NCBI RefSeq assembly: GCF_040581485.1
Contig: NC_090135.1
Location: 2,721,001 to 2,785,000 of the forward strand
Reading direction: 5' to 3'
Length of the DNA stretch: 64,000 nucleotides
From: Linepithema humile
Taxonomy: Eukaryota > Arthropoda > Insecta > Hymenoptera > Formicidae
Shown here: one piece after another, positions 24,335 through 35,348 of the stretch
Position numbering within the stretch: the stretch's first letter is position 1
Layout: the number at the start of each line of letters is the position of its first letter
Program-made: the position numbers and the translations under genes
The notes under the pieces: generated by a model
What the model was told of the DNA's origin: nothing
The model's database searches: none
Seen by the model: only the letters and a program-made list of their open reading frames with translations

Positions 24335-24980
24335 TAGATTTCTGGTTTTGATAGAGTAATTGTATGTATCGATGATTCGTACATCAACATTCGTACTCTT
24401 GCTCATAAATCGCGGACGACATACGCAAACAGACATCATACGATAAGCATAGTTTTGCAAGCAGTATGCGACGACAGAAAAAGATTTCTTGATGTTTTCA
24501 GAAGTTCCTGGAAAACTTCATGACAGTCGAACTTTCAAATTATCATTTTTAAAACAGAATATAGAGGAGATTTGCGAAAATGGAAGTTTACATTTATTAG
24601 GTGACAGTGCCTATCCTATAAGAGAATTTCTCATGACACCTTACAAGAATTTCGGAAATTTAACATCGTCACACATAAAATTTAACGAAAAATTGTCAGC
24701 AACTAGAGTTAAAATCGAAAATGCATTCGGATTGTTAAAAGGTAGATTTCGGCAACTAATGTTATTGGATTTTCACACTGTTTATAAAATGAGTCGTTTC
24801 ATTATAGCGTGTTGCGTATTACATAACATGTGTATTGATTCGAACGATTTATTTCGATGTGATAACGTGTTAAACGAAGAACAGTTTAATGAGCCAGTAG
24901 AACTTGAAGATAATGAAATTATATCAAGGCAACAGGGTGAAAGAAAGCGCGATGAAATCCACAACCGAATGAATAGATGA
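24335..24980 (+). pseudogene. PIF/Harbinger transposase, 5'-truncated and frameshifted
   Basis: Two frames give one DDE_Tnp_4-type transposase: VIVCIDDSYINIRT and a stretch ending RFLDVF in the first frame, then a shift at about 24500, then EVPGKLHDSRTF, LLGDSAYP, ENAFGLLKGRFRQLM and CCVLHNMC in the second. These match the acidic D, D, E positions and flanking motifs of Harbinger nucleases. The N-terminal third is missing upstream of a stop at about 24334. The frame ends at 24980, close to the convergent Myb/SANT-like gene, the usual partner in this superfamily. Confidence 0.85.
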
Positions 24981-25896
24981 CTGCAAATGAATATTGTTAT
25001 TTTATGTTTATAAATAAAAATATATTTATAAATAACGTCATGTTTATAAAAAAAATACACTGCACTTACTATTCACGCATGTGATGTTTTATTTATCTTA
25101 ATGTACCGGAGAGATAGCATCGCAAATAAAAATTAATTCTCAAAAATTTAATAACATTTTTTTTCAAGGTACAGAAGTCTTAAACATACATTTGGAACAC
25201 TTCTTAAACTCTTAATTCTATAGAATCTTTAAAAGTCTATCCAGACAAATTTGCATAGTATACGATTATGTAAATTTGTCTGGATAGGTTCTAACACCTA
25301 CAAACAATTTGATTGCAACGAGGATTTCAACTCTTATTTATATACTTATAATCAGGTAACATACAATTTGCTGTGTTGACTAGCATTAAGAGTAGTTAAA
25401 GAACAATTTGCAACCAAAACTTAATTATGCTGGAAAATTAAAACTTAACTTCTTAAATTTCTTAACTATTTAAGTTCTTAAATTCTAAATCACTTTTTTT
25501 ATTGCAACTAAACAAAAATTACAGCTTTCTGCAAAATGTATATATTACTGAAAAGAATTTAAAGAACACCTAATTTTTCATATTATTTTAAAAGCCATGT
25601 AACGCGATAAAAAATAATAAAACAGTGAAATTAAAAATCAACATCTACTCTAATTTCGTCTTTTTTACATTTATTTATAGTCATTTGTCATCAAATGTAT
25701 GACTAACAACTATAATATACTTATAACTATAAATATGAAAAGTTAGGCTTAAAATCTAAATCTTTAATCTTAAATCTTTTCTTTTCTTACTATACTAATC
25801 TTTGTCAATATACTTATAACTTAAAATATGAAAAATTAGGCATAAAATCTAAATTTTTAATTTTTTTCTTAATATTAAATCTTAAATCTTTTCTTT
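24981..25896. other. AT-rich spacer without a gene
   Basis: This lies between the convergent Harbinger-type genes. The only structure noted is a hairpin at about 25228-25291, with CTATCCAGACAAATTTGCAT and its complement, and several diverged repeats of TTAAATTTCTTAA-like sequence. No ORF is convincing. Confidence 0.5.
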
Positions 25897-27453
25897 TCAT
25901 GCATCCAAAGGACCAACTTGTTTTTCTACAAATTTCATTAAGAGTTCCATTTTTTCTTTGTGCCTTCTTTCTTTACCTTCTTCTTTTTTGGTGTAAGCTT
26001 CTTTCAAAATATTATTAATGGATGTTTCCTCTTTTTTCTTCCTTTTTATCTTTGATTGCTTCTCAACATTGTCATTTATATTTTCTAGCAAGAAATTATC
26101 AGGAGTCTTTTTGTTAAGAATTGTACGTTTTGTACCCATCAGTACCTGTAACATAAATATAAAATGCAGAATAGAGGACATGTATTTCGCAAGAAAGTAA
26201 GAAAAATATGAATGAAATGACTTTTAGATTATTGGGCAGTGAAAGACGAATTAAAAGTTCATAAAAATAAATTATTAAATATGTATATATCAATAACAGT
26301 GAGTTTGTATAGTGAATATACATATATATAGTATATACACTTATGACATCACAAATCCTTTAATAAATTCATTTAGAATTAATTACTTTCCTTATAATTA
26401 ATTATTTTTCAGTACAATACAGAATTCTATGATTGCCTGTTATTTGCATCAACTAATCAAATGATTTCAAATGAATTCTATTCAAATATATTTAAAATTA
26501 TGTGAAACACAAAATAAAACATTACAAAATGTAACTGGTAAAACTAACTAAAAACATTATATAATGATATCTGTTTACAGGATTCTTTTACTTGATATAC
26601 AAATATGTAATGTTTTAGCATTCACAAAAGAATAAAAAAAAATTTCTTGTGTTTTAAGTATTTTATATCTTCAACTTAAAACATTACCTCTGATAGGATA
26701 CTATCATCCTTAGCCACTACATCTGATAATTCCGCTACATAAGGTACAGTTATACGATTTCGACCCGTTGAATTATTATTATTAACAGCGTCTCTCTTAC
26801 GTCGCATTATAGTTTTATAACGATTTTGGCATTGCGACCAACTTCGAGTAATATCCAACTCTTCTTTCAAATCTTCCGATATGCGTTGGAACATATTTTT
26901 CACTGTCCTAAAGGTCTTGCGAGAGCCGACGGATGTCATGTAGTCGTTGTATTTTGATAGCAAGAATTTTGTTTCGGGTTCACCCCATTCAACGACCGAT
27001 CTTACTGTTATAACATACATTATTTATAGTGTAGTTAGTGTGTGTGTTCAATTCCTTATAAAGTAACTAATAGCATTAACAATACCTATTCTTTATCTTA
27101 CCAGACTATTTCGTCAGAGTTTGTAGTTTTGATGTTATTATTTTTATGATTCGACTCGTCGCTGTCTACGATGTCGTCATCGAACGATTGAGAATGTTCC
27201 TTTTTCATGTGATTAAATATTTGGACCATTGTTTCCCACATATCGCAGAAACCACATTGCGGGATATCGGAATCATTATTATCTGAAAGCAATGATTATT
27301 TATAGATATTTCTGTACAACTCTAGAATTTTAGGTTAGGAAAATAAATCTCTAAATACTGAATGCGTATTAAATTTTATATATTAATATAAGTATTAATG
27401 TTTTTATTACGTATATTTATATACTCACTATTCGAAGACGAAGATGAAGCCAT
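25897..27453 (-). pseudogene. Spliced Myb/SANT-like DNA-binding gene (Harbinger accessory type)
   Basis: Four exon candidates on the minus strand: 27453-27429 (MASSSSSN), 27282-27102 (contains CGFCDMWETMVQIFNHMKKE, a C2H2-like finger), 27004-26688 (Myb/SANT-like trihelix with EWGEPETKFLLSKYND and WSQCQNRYKTIMRRKR) and 26145-25897 (Lys/Glu-rich coil ending VGPLDA). Junctions 1-2 and 3-4 keep frame. Junction 2-3 does not: exon 2 ends in phase 2 while exon 3 needs phase 1, and the alternatives hit stops. So either a base has been lost or an exon is missed. Harbinger elements encode a Myb-like partner that helps nuclear import and DNA binding of the transposase; position and orientation fit that role. 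Confidence 0.6.
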
Positions 27454-27639
27454 CGCGATAAATTTTACAATTTTATATTTTACTTGTATCATGCACGTTG
27501 TATGCCGATTCGCGTCTCATGACTCTTTGTGTTCGACTGAAAAGATATACACTGCCGTGGTGGTAGTCGAAATATCGAGTGCAACACTGCATGGGTGTAC
27601 TGTTACGTGCCGCAACTTATAGTTTCTTATATTACTCTT

Positions 27640-28258
27640 TGTTACGAAAGCGACAGTCGTGCACGACCTATGCGTCCACACATAAAAAATATATATATAT
27701 ATACACATATGATGAATCTACAAAATATACTACACATGTATATCGGTCCTTCTAATGTTAGCGCAAAGGGATGCCGCTGAGTTAAAGAGGCTTTCGGCAT
27801 AGATCAGGGCTCGATAGAAATCTTCGATAAGTAGCTAACGTAATGTTTTTTGGTGTTATTTGTTTCGCCGCGATATCCTTTAAGATTTAACCGCACCAAT
27901 GAGATCATTTTATGCCATGGTGGGGATTGATGTTGACGACGGAAAAATCTCCTCTTGAGCTCAATAACTCAGTGGCCTCTGTAGCGAATAGACGATAGAT
28001 TTATTGTAAGCGAGAATTCAGTGACCGATAGACAAGCGTATATTAAAGGCATACGACTCAGGAATAATACCCTAGGCGTTGTCGTGTGCAGTAATTTCGG
28101 TAGCCGACTCAGGGAGAGCCCCCCAGGCGTTGTCGAGCTGCGCGATAATTCATATAATAAAACGTACTTCGATGAACATATAGTGAGATTGAATAAACTT
28201 TTACGAATACGAAACTTAAAAAGTGAGTGTATATTATTTGCATCGAAACCTCACAACA
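27640..28258 (+). repeat. 5' LTR of the BEL/Pao element
   Basis: 619 bp, TGTTACG...CACAACA. Contains two copies of a motif with GACTCAGG, about ten variable bases, then AGGCGTTGTCG (about 28054-28086 and 28108-28137). Confidence 0.9.
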
Positions 28259-28261
28259 TTT

Positions 28262-28279
28262 TGGTGCCTCCTGTGAGGT
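28262..28279 (+). promoter_or_regulatory. tRNA primer-binding site
   Basis: TGGTGCC begins three bases after the LTR end. It is complementary to a tRNA 3' end of the form GGCACCA. The same heptamer appears in the decayed BEL region at 13036-13042 on the other strand. The exact tRNA is not determined. Confidence 0.7.
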
Positions 28280-28395
28280 CTGGACCTCCACGCAGAAAGA
28301 GATCAAGTATTTTGGCAAAATTGGATAACGAGGCATACCAGCGCATCTACAGTACACAACGGTGAGTCGTTCGTATCCTATCTTAACAACAAACC

Positions 28396-29640
28396 ATGGC
28401 CGAAAGAAGCAAACTGCTTATTCAAAAACGAACATCCTTAAAATCCCAAATCACTAACTTGAGTAATCTTCTTGACAAAAATAAAATTAGTGGTGCCGCA
28501 TTGAAATTACGGGGCGCGCGTTTAACTGAATTATATCAGGCCTACGAAGAATATAATGACGAGCTCATACTGTTAGAACCTAATGAAACGCACGGAGATG
28601 AATTTGCGATTATTCAAGAACGTTTCTATGCTCTCGCGGGTAAAATCGAAGACGTTTCGAACATATCAGATAATACGAGCACTAGCGCGAGTACGTCGAG
28701 TGGTGAAACGCGATCTAATAGCAACAGAACGGTGACATCCGTGAAAACTAGGCGTATTAAATTACCCGAAGCGTCATTACCGACATTCGACGGTCGTTTT
28801 GAAGGTTGGCTATCGTTTAAAAATGCGTTTTATAATATGATAGGCTCTCAAGCAGATTTATCAGACATTGATAAATTGCATTATTTAAAATCGGCCTTAG
28901 TCGGGGATGCGGCTAATAAGGTGAAGATTTTTGCCGTCGACGGAATAAGCTATTCTAGGGCGTGGGAATTGCTCGAAAAATCATACGAAGTAAAACGTAT
29001 TTTGATAACGCGGCATCTTTCATTGATACTAAATTTACCTACGTTAGAAAAGGAAACCACGGGTGGCTTGACGAAACTCGCGGACGACGCGCAACAACAC
29101 GTCGCATCGTTGAATGCGCTAGGAGTAACAATTGGACCCGAAATGGTTGTACATCTCTTAGAGAGTAGATTGCCGAAAACAACGTTAGAGAAGTGGGAGG
29201 CGAGCCTTGAAAGGGATGAATTTCCGAGTCTCGAGCAGATGTACGAATTCTTATATAAAACAGCGGTATGTGCGTCGAGACGTGATAGGGCAAAGATGTT
29301 AGACGCAGAAAAATACAAGAGCGAGCCTCCCATCAAAAGAAAACGTTATCAGATAGAGAACAAGGCATTTGTTTTGAATACTGGACGCAACTGCGTGATA
29401 TGTAAGGCAAAGCGACATCCGCTTTATTTATGCGACAAATTCAAACAATTAGCAATACCTAAACGTATCGAAACAATACGGAATGCAAAACTTTGCTATA
29501 ATTGTCTGCGTTCACATCGGGATCGCCCTTGCAAATTCTCAGGTTGTACCATATGTCAAAAACGGCACAACACGCTTCTTCACCTTGAAGGATACGCGAA
29601 TAAATCTGATGCAAAGACCGATACCGTACAATCCGCATGA
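28396..29640 (+). CDS. gag: BEL/Pao Gag polyprotein (414 aa)
   Basis: The ATG at 28396 opens a 414-residue frame. The N-terminus is helical; a Ser/Thr-rich linker (about residues 95-118) precedes a DUF1759-like core (LPEASLPTFDGRFEGWLSFK, then KLHYLKSALVGDAA). The C-terminus has zinc-knuckle-like Cys/His clusters (CVICKAKRHPLYLC, LCYNCLRSHRDRPC, CTICQKRHNTLLH). It ends in TGA at 29638-29640, immediately followed by CTA. Pol continues in the same frame with no other stop. Gag forms the cytoplasmic particle. Confidence 0.9.
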   Translation: MAERSKLLIQKRTSLKSQITNLSNLLDKNKISGAALKLRGARLTELYQAYEEYNDELILLEPNETHGDEFAIIQERFYALAGKIEDVSNISDNTSTSASTSSGETRSNSNRTVTSVKTRRIKLPEASLPTFDGRFEGWLSFKNAFYNMIGSQADLSDIDKLHYLKSALVGDAANKVKIFAVDGISYSRAWELLEKSYEVKRILITRHLSLILNLPTLEKETTGGLTKLADDAQQHVASLNALGVTIGPEMVVHLLESRLPKTTLEKWEASLERDEFPSLEQMYEFLYKTAVCASRRDRAKMLDAEKYKSEPPIKRKRYQIENKAFVLNTGRNCVICKAKRHPLYLCDKFKQLAIPKRIETIRNAKLCYNCLRSHRDRPCKFSGCTICQKRHNTLLHLEGYANKSDAKTDTVQSA

Positions 29641-29664
29641 CTAAACGTATCGAGCGCAGGCGAA

Positions 29665-32600
29665 ATGATAAGCCTCGCTTCAGTATCACATAAAACGACA
29701 ACTCAATTATTAACCAGTGCTATGGTATATATCCATGACATTAAAGGGAAAGGGATACGATGCCGTGCGTTGTTAGACACATGTGCGACCGCTAATTTTA
29801 TAACCGAGCGCGTCGTGAGACACTTAGGAATACCTGTGAACGCATGTTCGACAACGGTCGGCGCAATCGCTGGCATAAGCACAGTTACAAAGGGCATAAT
29901 ACGCATTACGATACAGTCTACGCTCGATGGTTTTAGCAAGGATCTTACGTGTCTGATTATTCCGGCAATCACGGAATTGGTTCCATCCGACATTTTTCCG
30001 CGAGATTCAATTAACATATCTCCAAATATTAGATTAGCCGATCCCGAATTTCATTTGCCACGTTCCGTCGAATTACTAATCGGTTCTGGGGCAACGCTAT
30101 CGTTGTTCTCCATAGGACAAATCAATTTATCTCGAGACGGATATGAATTATATTTACAAAAAACGCGATTAGGTTGGGTAGTCGCGGGGGGAGCGACTAC
30201 TGCTCGGTCGAAAGGCGATGCATGTCATTTGACAAAGTTAGAATCTCGGTTAGATAAATTTTGGACGATTGAAGAAATTGAGACGAACAAACCTAATATG
30301 GAAAAAGAAAATAAATGTGAGACGCATTTTATAAAAAACGTATCTCGGAATGTAGATGGGCGTTATATGGTTCGTTTGCCGTTTCGTGAGGCAAGCACGC
30401 GTCTCGGTGAATCACGCACCATTGCACTTAAACGTTACTCGGCGTTGGAACGAAAATTTGAGACGAATGCTTCATTGAAAGACGAATACACACGCGCGAT
30501 TGAGGAATATATAAAATTGAATTATATTTCCGTGGTTGAGGATCCTTCTAATGATGGATATTATTTACCTCATCATGCCGTGATTAAGAATTCGAGTAAC
30601 ACCACCAAAATACGAATTGTTTTTGACGCGTCTGCGAGAACTAGCACCGGTGTGTCGTTGAACGATGTATTGATGGTTGGCCCGTTAATACAAGACAAAT
30701 TATTCTCTCACCTGATTCGATTACGCATATATAGATACGTTATGACCGCGGATGTCGAAAAAATGTATTTGCAGGTATTGCTGCATGAGGAAGATCGACG
30801 ATTCCAGCGAATCTTATGGCGAAACAACGATAGGATTAAAACGTATCAATTTAATACGCTCACCTTTGGTGTTTCATCCTCATCGTTTCTCGCGATTAGA
30901 ACATTGCAAAAATTAGCTGACGATGAAGGACACACATACCCTAGAGCAGCCGAAATTCTTAAAAAACACTTATACGTAGATGACCTATTGACTGGTGCCG
31001 ATGAAATCGTTGACGCCCGAAAAATTAGGGACGAAATAACTTCATTACTAGCACGCGGCGGATTTAAAATCAGACAGTGGGCTTCTAACGACGAGCGCCT
31101 CGTGAAGGATCTCGCGGATAACGCGCTTCACGCGAAGTTTACGTTCGGCGAAGATCGCTCTTTAAAAACGCTCGGCGTGAGCTGGTGCGCGCGAGATGAT
31201 AAGATATGCTATTTTATTAGGCCGATCAAGATTGCGAAAAAATTGACAAAAAGAAGTATACTGTCCGAAATTGCTAAAATATTCGACCCGCTGGGCTTAT
31301 TAGGCCCTATCATATTATACGCTAAAAAACTCATGCAGGATGTGTGGAAATGTCAATTAGATTGGGATGAATCCGTACCACAGAACATATATTCGGATTG
31401 GTTAGCATTTGTTAGACAATTCGAATTAATAAATAAGATTTCCGTTGAACGCAGATTGCTAATGGATGATTATTGCAATGTACAAATACACGGGTTTTGT
31501 GATGCTAGTAATGTCGCGTACGGCGCCTGTATATATGTACGCTCAACTGGAAGAAATAACCAAACAATCGTTAGACTATTATGCGCCAAATCTCGTGTCG
31601 CGCCATTGAAAACTATCACTATACCGCGGCTTGAGCTTTGCGGTGCGTTGCTATTGGCACGATTATACCAAGAGGCAAATAACACGCTGGGACTCATCCC
31701 ATCCAAAACAGTATTTTGGTGTGACTCTACTGTGGTTTTGCATTGGTTAAACACTTCGCCACATCGACTAAATTCTTTCGTAGCTAATCGCGTCGCGGAG
31801 ATTCAGGGACTAACGAATAAAGGAGAATGGCGGCACATCAAATCGGAAGACAATCCTGCCGACGCGATATCGAGGGGACAGTTGCCATACGCGTTCTCGC
31901 AAAATCAGACATGGTTTTCCGGGCCTATATGGTTACTTGAGAATGAAAATGAATGGCCGAACGAATTTTTACAAACGGATGAGATACTCGAGTTAAAAAA
32001 GAACGCTTGTTTAAAAACGACTCATTGCGAATTAGAAATATTAGAGAAATATTCTTCATACTCAAAATTATTAAGGGTTATTGCTTATTGCTTAAGATTT
32101 CTACCTAACGATAGACGCGTTGGGCAGTTATGCGCGAAGGAAATTGATGAAGCGGAAATCCGAGTATTAAAAATCATTCAGTCTATTCGATTCCACTCTG
32201 AGCTCAAGGAATTAAAGGAAACAAATTCTACAAAGAGGAGCGTGATTGCTAATTTGAATCCGTTTTTAGATGATCGCGGTTTGATTCGAGTTGGAGGGCG
32301 GCTCCAAAAATCGAATTTGACATTCGCTGGAAAGCATCCAATATTGCTTCCAAGCCAACATTATCTAATCGACCATCTCATACGAGAGACACATGAGACT
32401 CATCATCATGCCGGCATTCAAACTACCTTATATATTATTCGGCAAAAATATTGGTTGATTAACGGTCGTAGTCAGGTACGTAAAATCGTACGCAAATGCA
32501 TGCGATGTTTTCGATTTGACGCTAAGGCCATCGAATATAAAATGGGTGATCTTCCAAAGGTCCGCGTATGCGAAGCAATACCTTTCAGTAATACCGGGAT

Positions 32601-33501
32601 TGATTTTTGTGGTCCATTCTGCATTAAAGAAAAAAAGTATCGAAATCGAGCTCGGGTCAAAGTATATATATGCGTCTTCGTATGCATGTCCATAAAGGCG
32701 ATACATCTCGAAATCGTCAGCGACTTAACAACGGAAGGATTTCTCGCGGCATTACGGCGATTCGTAGCGAGACGAGGATTACCGCAACATATCTATTCGG
32801 ATAACGGAACTAATTTCGTGGGCGCGAATAACCAGCTTAGAGAATTATACGTTTTGCTCAATTCTCAAGAACATAAAGAACATGTAGACAAATTCGCGAG
32901 TAACCATCGGATAACATGGCATTTTATACCGCCAATGGCTCCGCATTTCGGGGGATTGTGGGAATCAAGCGTGAAAATTTTTAAGCATCACTTTAAACGA
33001 GTTGTGGGTGATTCATTGTTCACCTTCGAGGAATTGAACACTTTCGTTATTGAAATAGAAGGAATATTGAACTCCCGACCAATCACTTCCCTTTCCTCTG
33101 ATCCGAACGACTTGCTGGTTCTGTCACCAGCCCACTACTTAATTGGTAAACCGCTAACGACCCTTCCGGAGGGTGACTTGTCACATGTTCCAGCCAATCG
33201 CTTGTCCACCTGGCAACACATAAGCAAGGTGCGGCAGGACTTCTGGTCACGTTGGAGGCTTGAATACTTGAATGAACTCCAAGTACGCAGCAAATGGGCA
33301 AAAGAAGGATCGAAAATCGATATCGGAACAGTTGTTCTTTTGAAAGAAAGGAATCTGCCATGCACTCAATGGGCAATGGGCCGAATCACGAGCGTGCATC
33401 CAGGTGATGATGGAATCATACGAGCCGTGACCGTCAAAACTGCGTCTGGACAAGTGAAGAGAGCGGTCAATCAATTATGTCCGTTGCCGACCGAACAGTG
33501 A
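29665..33501 (+). CDS. pol: BEL/Pao Pol polyprotein (1278 aa), in frame with Gag after one TGA
   Basis: The first ATG is at 29665, but the frame is open from 29641, directly after the Gag stop, so Pol could be made by readthrough. Domains in order: DUF1758-type aspartic protease (ALLDTCATANFITE, about residue 37, with Cys where Gly is usual), reverse transcriptase (SLNDVLMVGP, then YVDDLLTGAD at about 436), Pao-type RNase H (GFCDASNVAYGACIYVR, IPRLELCGALLLA), zinc-binding integrase N-terminus (THHHAGIQTTLYIIRQKYW, CMRCF), integrase core (TGIDFCGPF at about 980, SDNGTNFVG at about 1044, PHFGGLWESSV at about 1098) and a DUF5641-like tail. No frameshift is seen. This is the best candidate for an active element in the window. 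Confidence 0.93.
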   Translation: MISLASVSHKTTTQLLTSAMVYIHDIKGKGIRCRALLDTCATANFITERVVRHLGIPVNACSTTVGAIAGISTVTKGIIRITIQSTLDGFSKDLTCLIIPAITELVPSDIFPRDSINISPNIRLADPEFHLPRSVELLIGSGATLSLFSIGQINLSRDGYELYLQKTRLGWVVAGGATTARSKGDACHLTKLESRLDKFWTIEEIETNKPNMEKENKCETHFIKNVSRNVDGRYMVRLPFREASTRLGESRTIALKRYSALERKFETNASLKDEYTRAIEEYIKLNYISVVEDPSNDGYYLPHHAVIKNSSNTTKIRIVFDASARTSTGVSLNDVLMVGPLIQDKLFSHLIRLRIYRYVMTADVEKMYLQVLLHEEDRRFQRILWRNNDRIKTYQFNTLTFGVSSSSFLAIRTLQKLADDEGHTYPRAAEILKKHLYVDDLLTGADEIVDARKIRDEITSLLARGGFKIRQWASNDERLVKDLADNALHAKFTFGEDRSLKTLGVSWCARDDKICYFIRPIKIAKKLTKRSILSEIAKIFDPLGLLGPIILYAKKLMQDVWKCQLDWDESVPQNIYSDWLAFVRQFELINKISVERRLLMDDYCNVQIHGFCDASNVAYGACIYVRSTGRNNQTIVRLLCAKSRVAPLKTITIPRLELCGALLLARLYQEANNTLGLIPSKTVFWCDSTVVLHWLNTSPHRLNSFVANRVAEIQGLTNKGEWRHIKSEDNPADAISRGQLPYAFSQNQTWFSGPIWLLENENEWPNEFLQTDEILELKKNACLKTTHCELEILEKYSSYSKLLRVIAYCLRFLPNDRRVGQLCAKEIDEAEIRVLKIIQSIRFHSELKELKETNSTKRSVIANLNPFLDDRGLIRVGGRLQKSNLTFAGKHPILLPSQHYLIDHLIRETHETHHHAGIQTTLYIIRQKYWLINGRSQVRKIVRKCMRCFRFDAKAIEYKMGDLPKVRVCEAIPFSNTGIDFCGPFCIKEKKYRNRARVKVYICVFVCMSIKAIHLEIVSDLTTEGFLAALRRFVARRGLPQHIYSDNGTNFVGANNQLRELYVLLNSQEHKEHVDKFASNHRITWHFIPPMAPHFGGLWESSVKIFKHHFKRVVGDSLFTFEELNTFVIEIEGILNSRPITSLSSDPNDLLVLSPAHYLIGKPLTTLPEGDLSHVPANRLSTWQHISKVRQDFWSRWRLEYLNELQVRSKWAKEGSKIDIGTVVLLKERNLPCTQWAMGRITSVHPGDDGIIRAVTVKTASGQVKRAVNQLCPLPTEQ

Positions 33502-33618
33502 TTATGCGTTAGCCTTTATATTACGATGTATTACTTTATACAGCAATTTGAGATCTATTGTATGAGCATCATTCACAATTACATAGATTGTAAAACATAA
33601 GATACAATGTCTATTCGG

Positions 33619-33700
33619 ACCGACTCAGGGATAAATCCCCCAGGCGTTGTCGTGTCATATGCGAGCCGACTCAGGAAAACATTCCCAAGGCGTTGTCGTG
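33619..33700 (+). repeat. Two extra copies of the LTR motif in the 3' untranslated region
   Basis: The GACTCAGG...AGGCGTTGTCGTG motif found twice in each LTR recurs twice here (from 33621 and from 33666), between pol and the polypurine tract. Confidence 0.8.
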
Positions 33701-33813
33701 CATTATTTTATAAAACCATCCTCTTTGATCTACCCATACGTAAATGATTAAAAATGTATAATATAAAATGACATACGAATTAAACGAGTACACGGGTTGA
33801 TCGATTCCTCTCA

Positions 33814-33825
33814 ACGGGGGGAGGA
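33814..33825 (+). promoter_or_regulatory. Polypurine tract
   Basis: CGGGGGGAGGA directly abuts the TG of the 3' LTR, the usual position for second-strand priming. Confidence 0.8.
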
Positions 33826-34444
33826 TGTTACGAAAGCGACAGTCGTGCACGACCTATGCGTTCACACATAAAAAATATATATATATATACACATATGATG
33901 AATCTACAAAATATACTACACATGTATATCGGTCCTTCTAATGTTAGCGCAAAGGGATGCCGCTGAGTTAAAGAGGCTTTCGGCATAGATCAGGGCTCGA
34001 TAGAAATCTTCGATAAGTAGCTAACGTAATGTTTTTTGGTGTTATTTGTTTCGCCGCGATATCCTTTAAGATTTAACCGCACCAATGAGATCATTTTATG
34101 CCATGGTGGGGATTGATGTTGACGACGGAAAAATCTCCTCTTGAGCTCAATAACTCAGTGGCCTCTGTAGCGAATAGACGATAGATTTATTGTAAGCGAG
34201 AATTCAGTGACCGATAGACAAGCGTATATTAAAGGCATACGACTCAGGAATAATACCCTAGGCGTTGTCGTGTGCAGTAATTTCGGTAGCCGACTCAGGG
34301 AGAGCCCCCCAGGCGTTGTCGAGCTGCGCGATAATTCATATAATAAAACGTACTTCGATGAACATATAGTGAGATTGAATAAACTTTTACGAATACGAAA
34401 CTTAAAAAGTGAGTGTATATTATTTGCATCGAAACCTCACGACA
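33826..34444 (+). repeat. 3' LTR of the BEL/Pao element
   Basis: 619 bp, the same length as the 5' LTR; I noted one C/T difference near the start and CACGACA in place of CACAACA at the end. Confidence 0.9.
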
Positions 34445-35348
34445 CTCTTTTTATTCGAACCTTTGAACCTTTTTTATCTTTACTCCTTCTTGATCCTAAA
34501 CACATGACCCTTCGATGACTGCAATAAACATAAACGCTGTCCCTATGCCTAACGCATATTTTCCTTTTGACAAAATCGCTTCCTTCCAATAAACATTCCG
34601 CCGCTACGATTTTCCTACAGCACCTTAAACGAAGATCATTCTCGCCAGTTCAGTTCTCGATCAAAGCTCAAACCAACACCGAATAAAGACTTTTTCCACA
34701 AACGTGTCCCGACTTATTCTAAATAATCTATTACGTAGCTATACGCTCGTAACAGTACGCACTGCACACACTTGCACCAACTCTACACAGGTAGCACACC
34801 AGTGCAGACCAGCCGAAATCGCTATCAGTAACTTCAGAAGATGTGGCACATCTGCGAAAATAAATATTTTTAAACTATCGCATACGGGATTTGGAAAATA
34901 ACACTTTTTGTGGGGCATGCCTATTCCTAATTCTGACCACAATTTTAGATTGCCCGGACCCATATCACTAGTTATTGCAACTACTGTATAATTTGCATCA
35001 TGCAATTTTGATATAATATTATTAAGAATACATGCATCCATAGCTTTGTCATATTGGTAATAAACTGGTTGCTTCCAAGAAGCAAACAGGCTTCTTACCA
35101 TCATGCACAGACAAGTCTTATGAGGACCAATAACTTTTTCTTTCTTACGATCTATCGCGACATTATCGTTTATGTAAATCTCATCAAATGTTAGTACAAC
35201 TAATCTTTGAATATGTGGCATGCTTTTTCTTTTCGCAATCATGCAATCAAGTACGGAAGATAGCACACCTGGCTCAACATTGATTGTACTTGCCCACCTT
35301 CTGAGCGTCGAAAGGCCTGGCAGTGGTATTTGCATAACATCCTTCATA

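Larger units (their letters stand above)
27640..34444 (+). mobile_element. Complete, young BEL/Pao LTR retrotransposon
   Basis: Two 619-bp LTRs (27640-28258 and 33826-34444) start TGTTACGAAAG and end in ACA, with only about two visible differences. CTCTT flanks the element at 27635-27639 and 34445-34449. A TGGTGCC primer-binding site follows the 5' LTR and a purine tract precedes the 3' LTR. The gag and pol frames are intact. Near-identical LTRs imply a recent insertion. Confidence 0.95.
27601..34754 (+). mobile_element. Older solo LTR split by the BEL/Pao insertion
   Basis: The left piece 27601-27639 begins TGTTACGTGCC and the right piece 34445-34754 ends CTCGTAACA. Together they make an LTR-like unit of about 349 bp with TG...CA ends. 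GTAC flanks both sides (27597-27600 and 34755-34758). AATAAA motifs lie in the right piece (around 34523 and 34682). It has no internal region, so it is a solo LTR. The BEL element sits inside it with its own CTCTT duplication. Confidence 0.65.
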
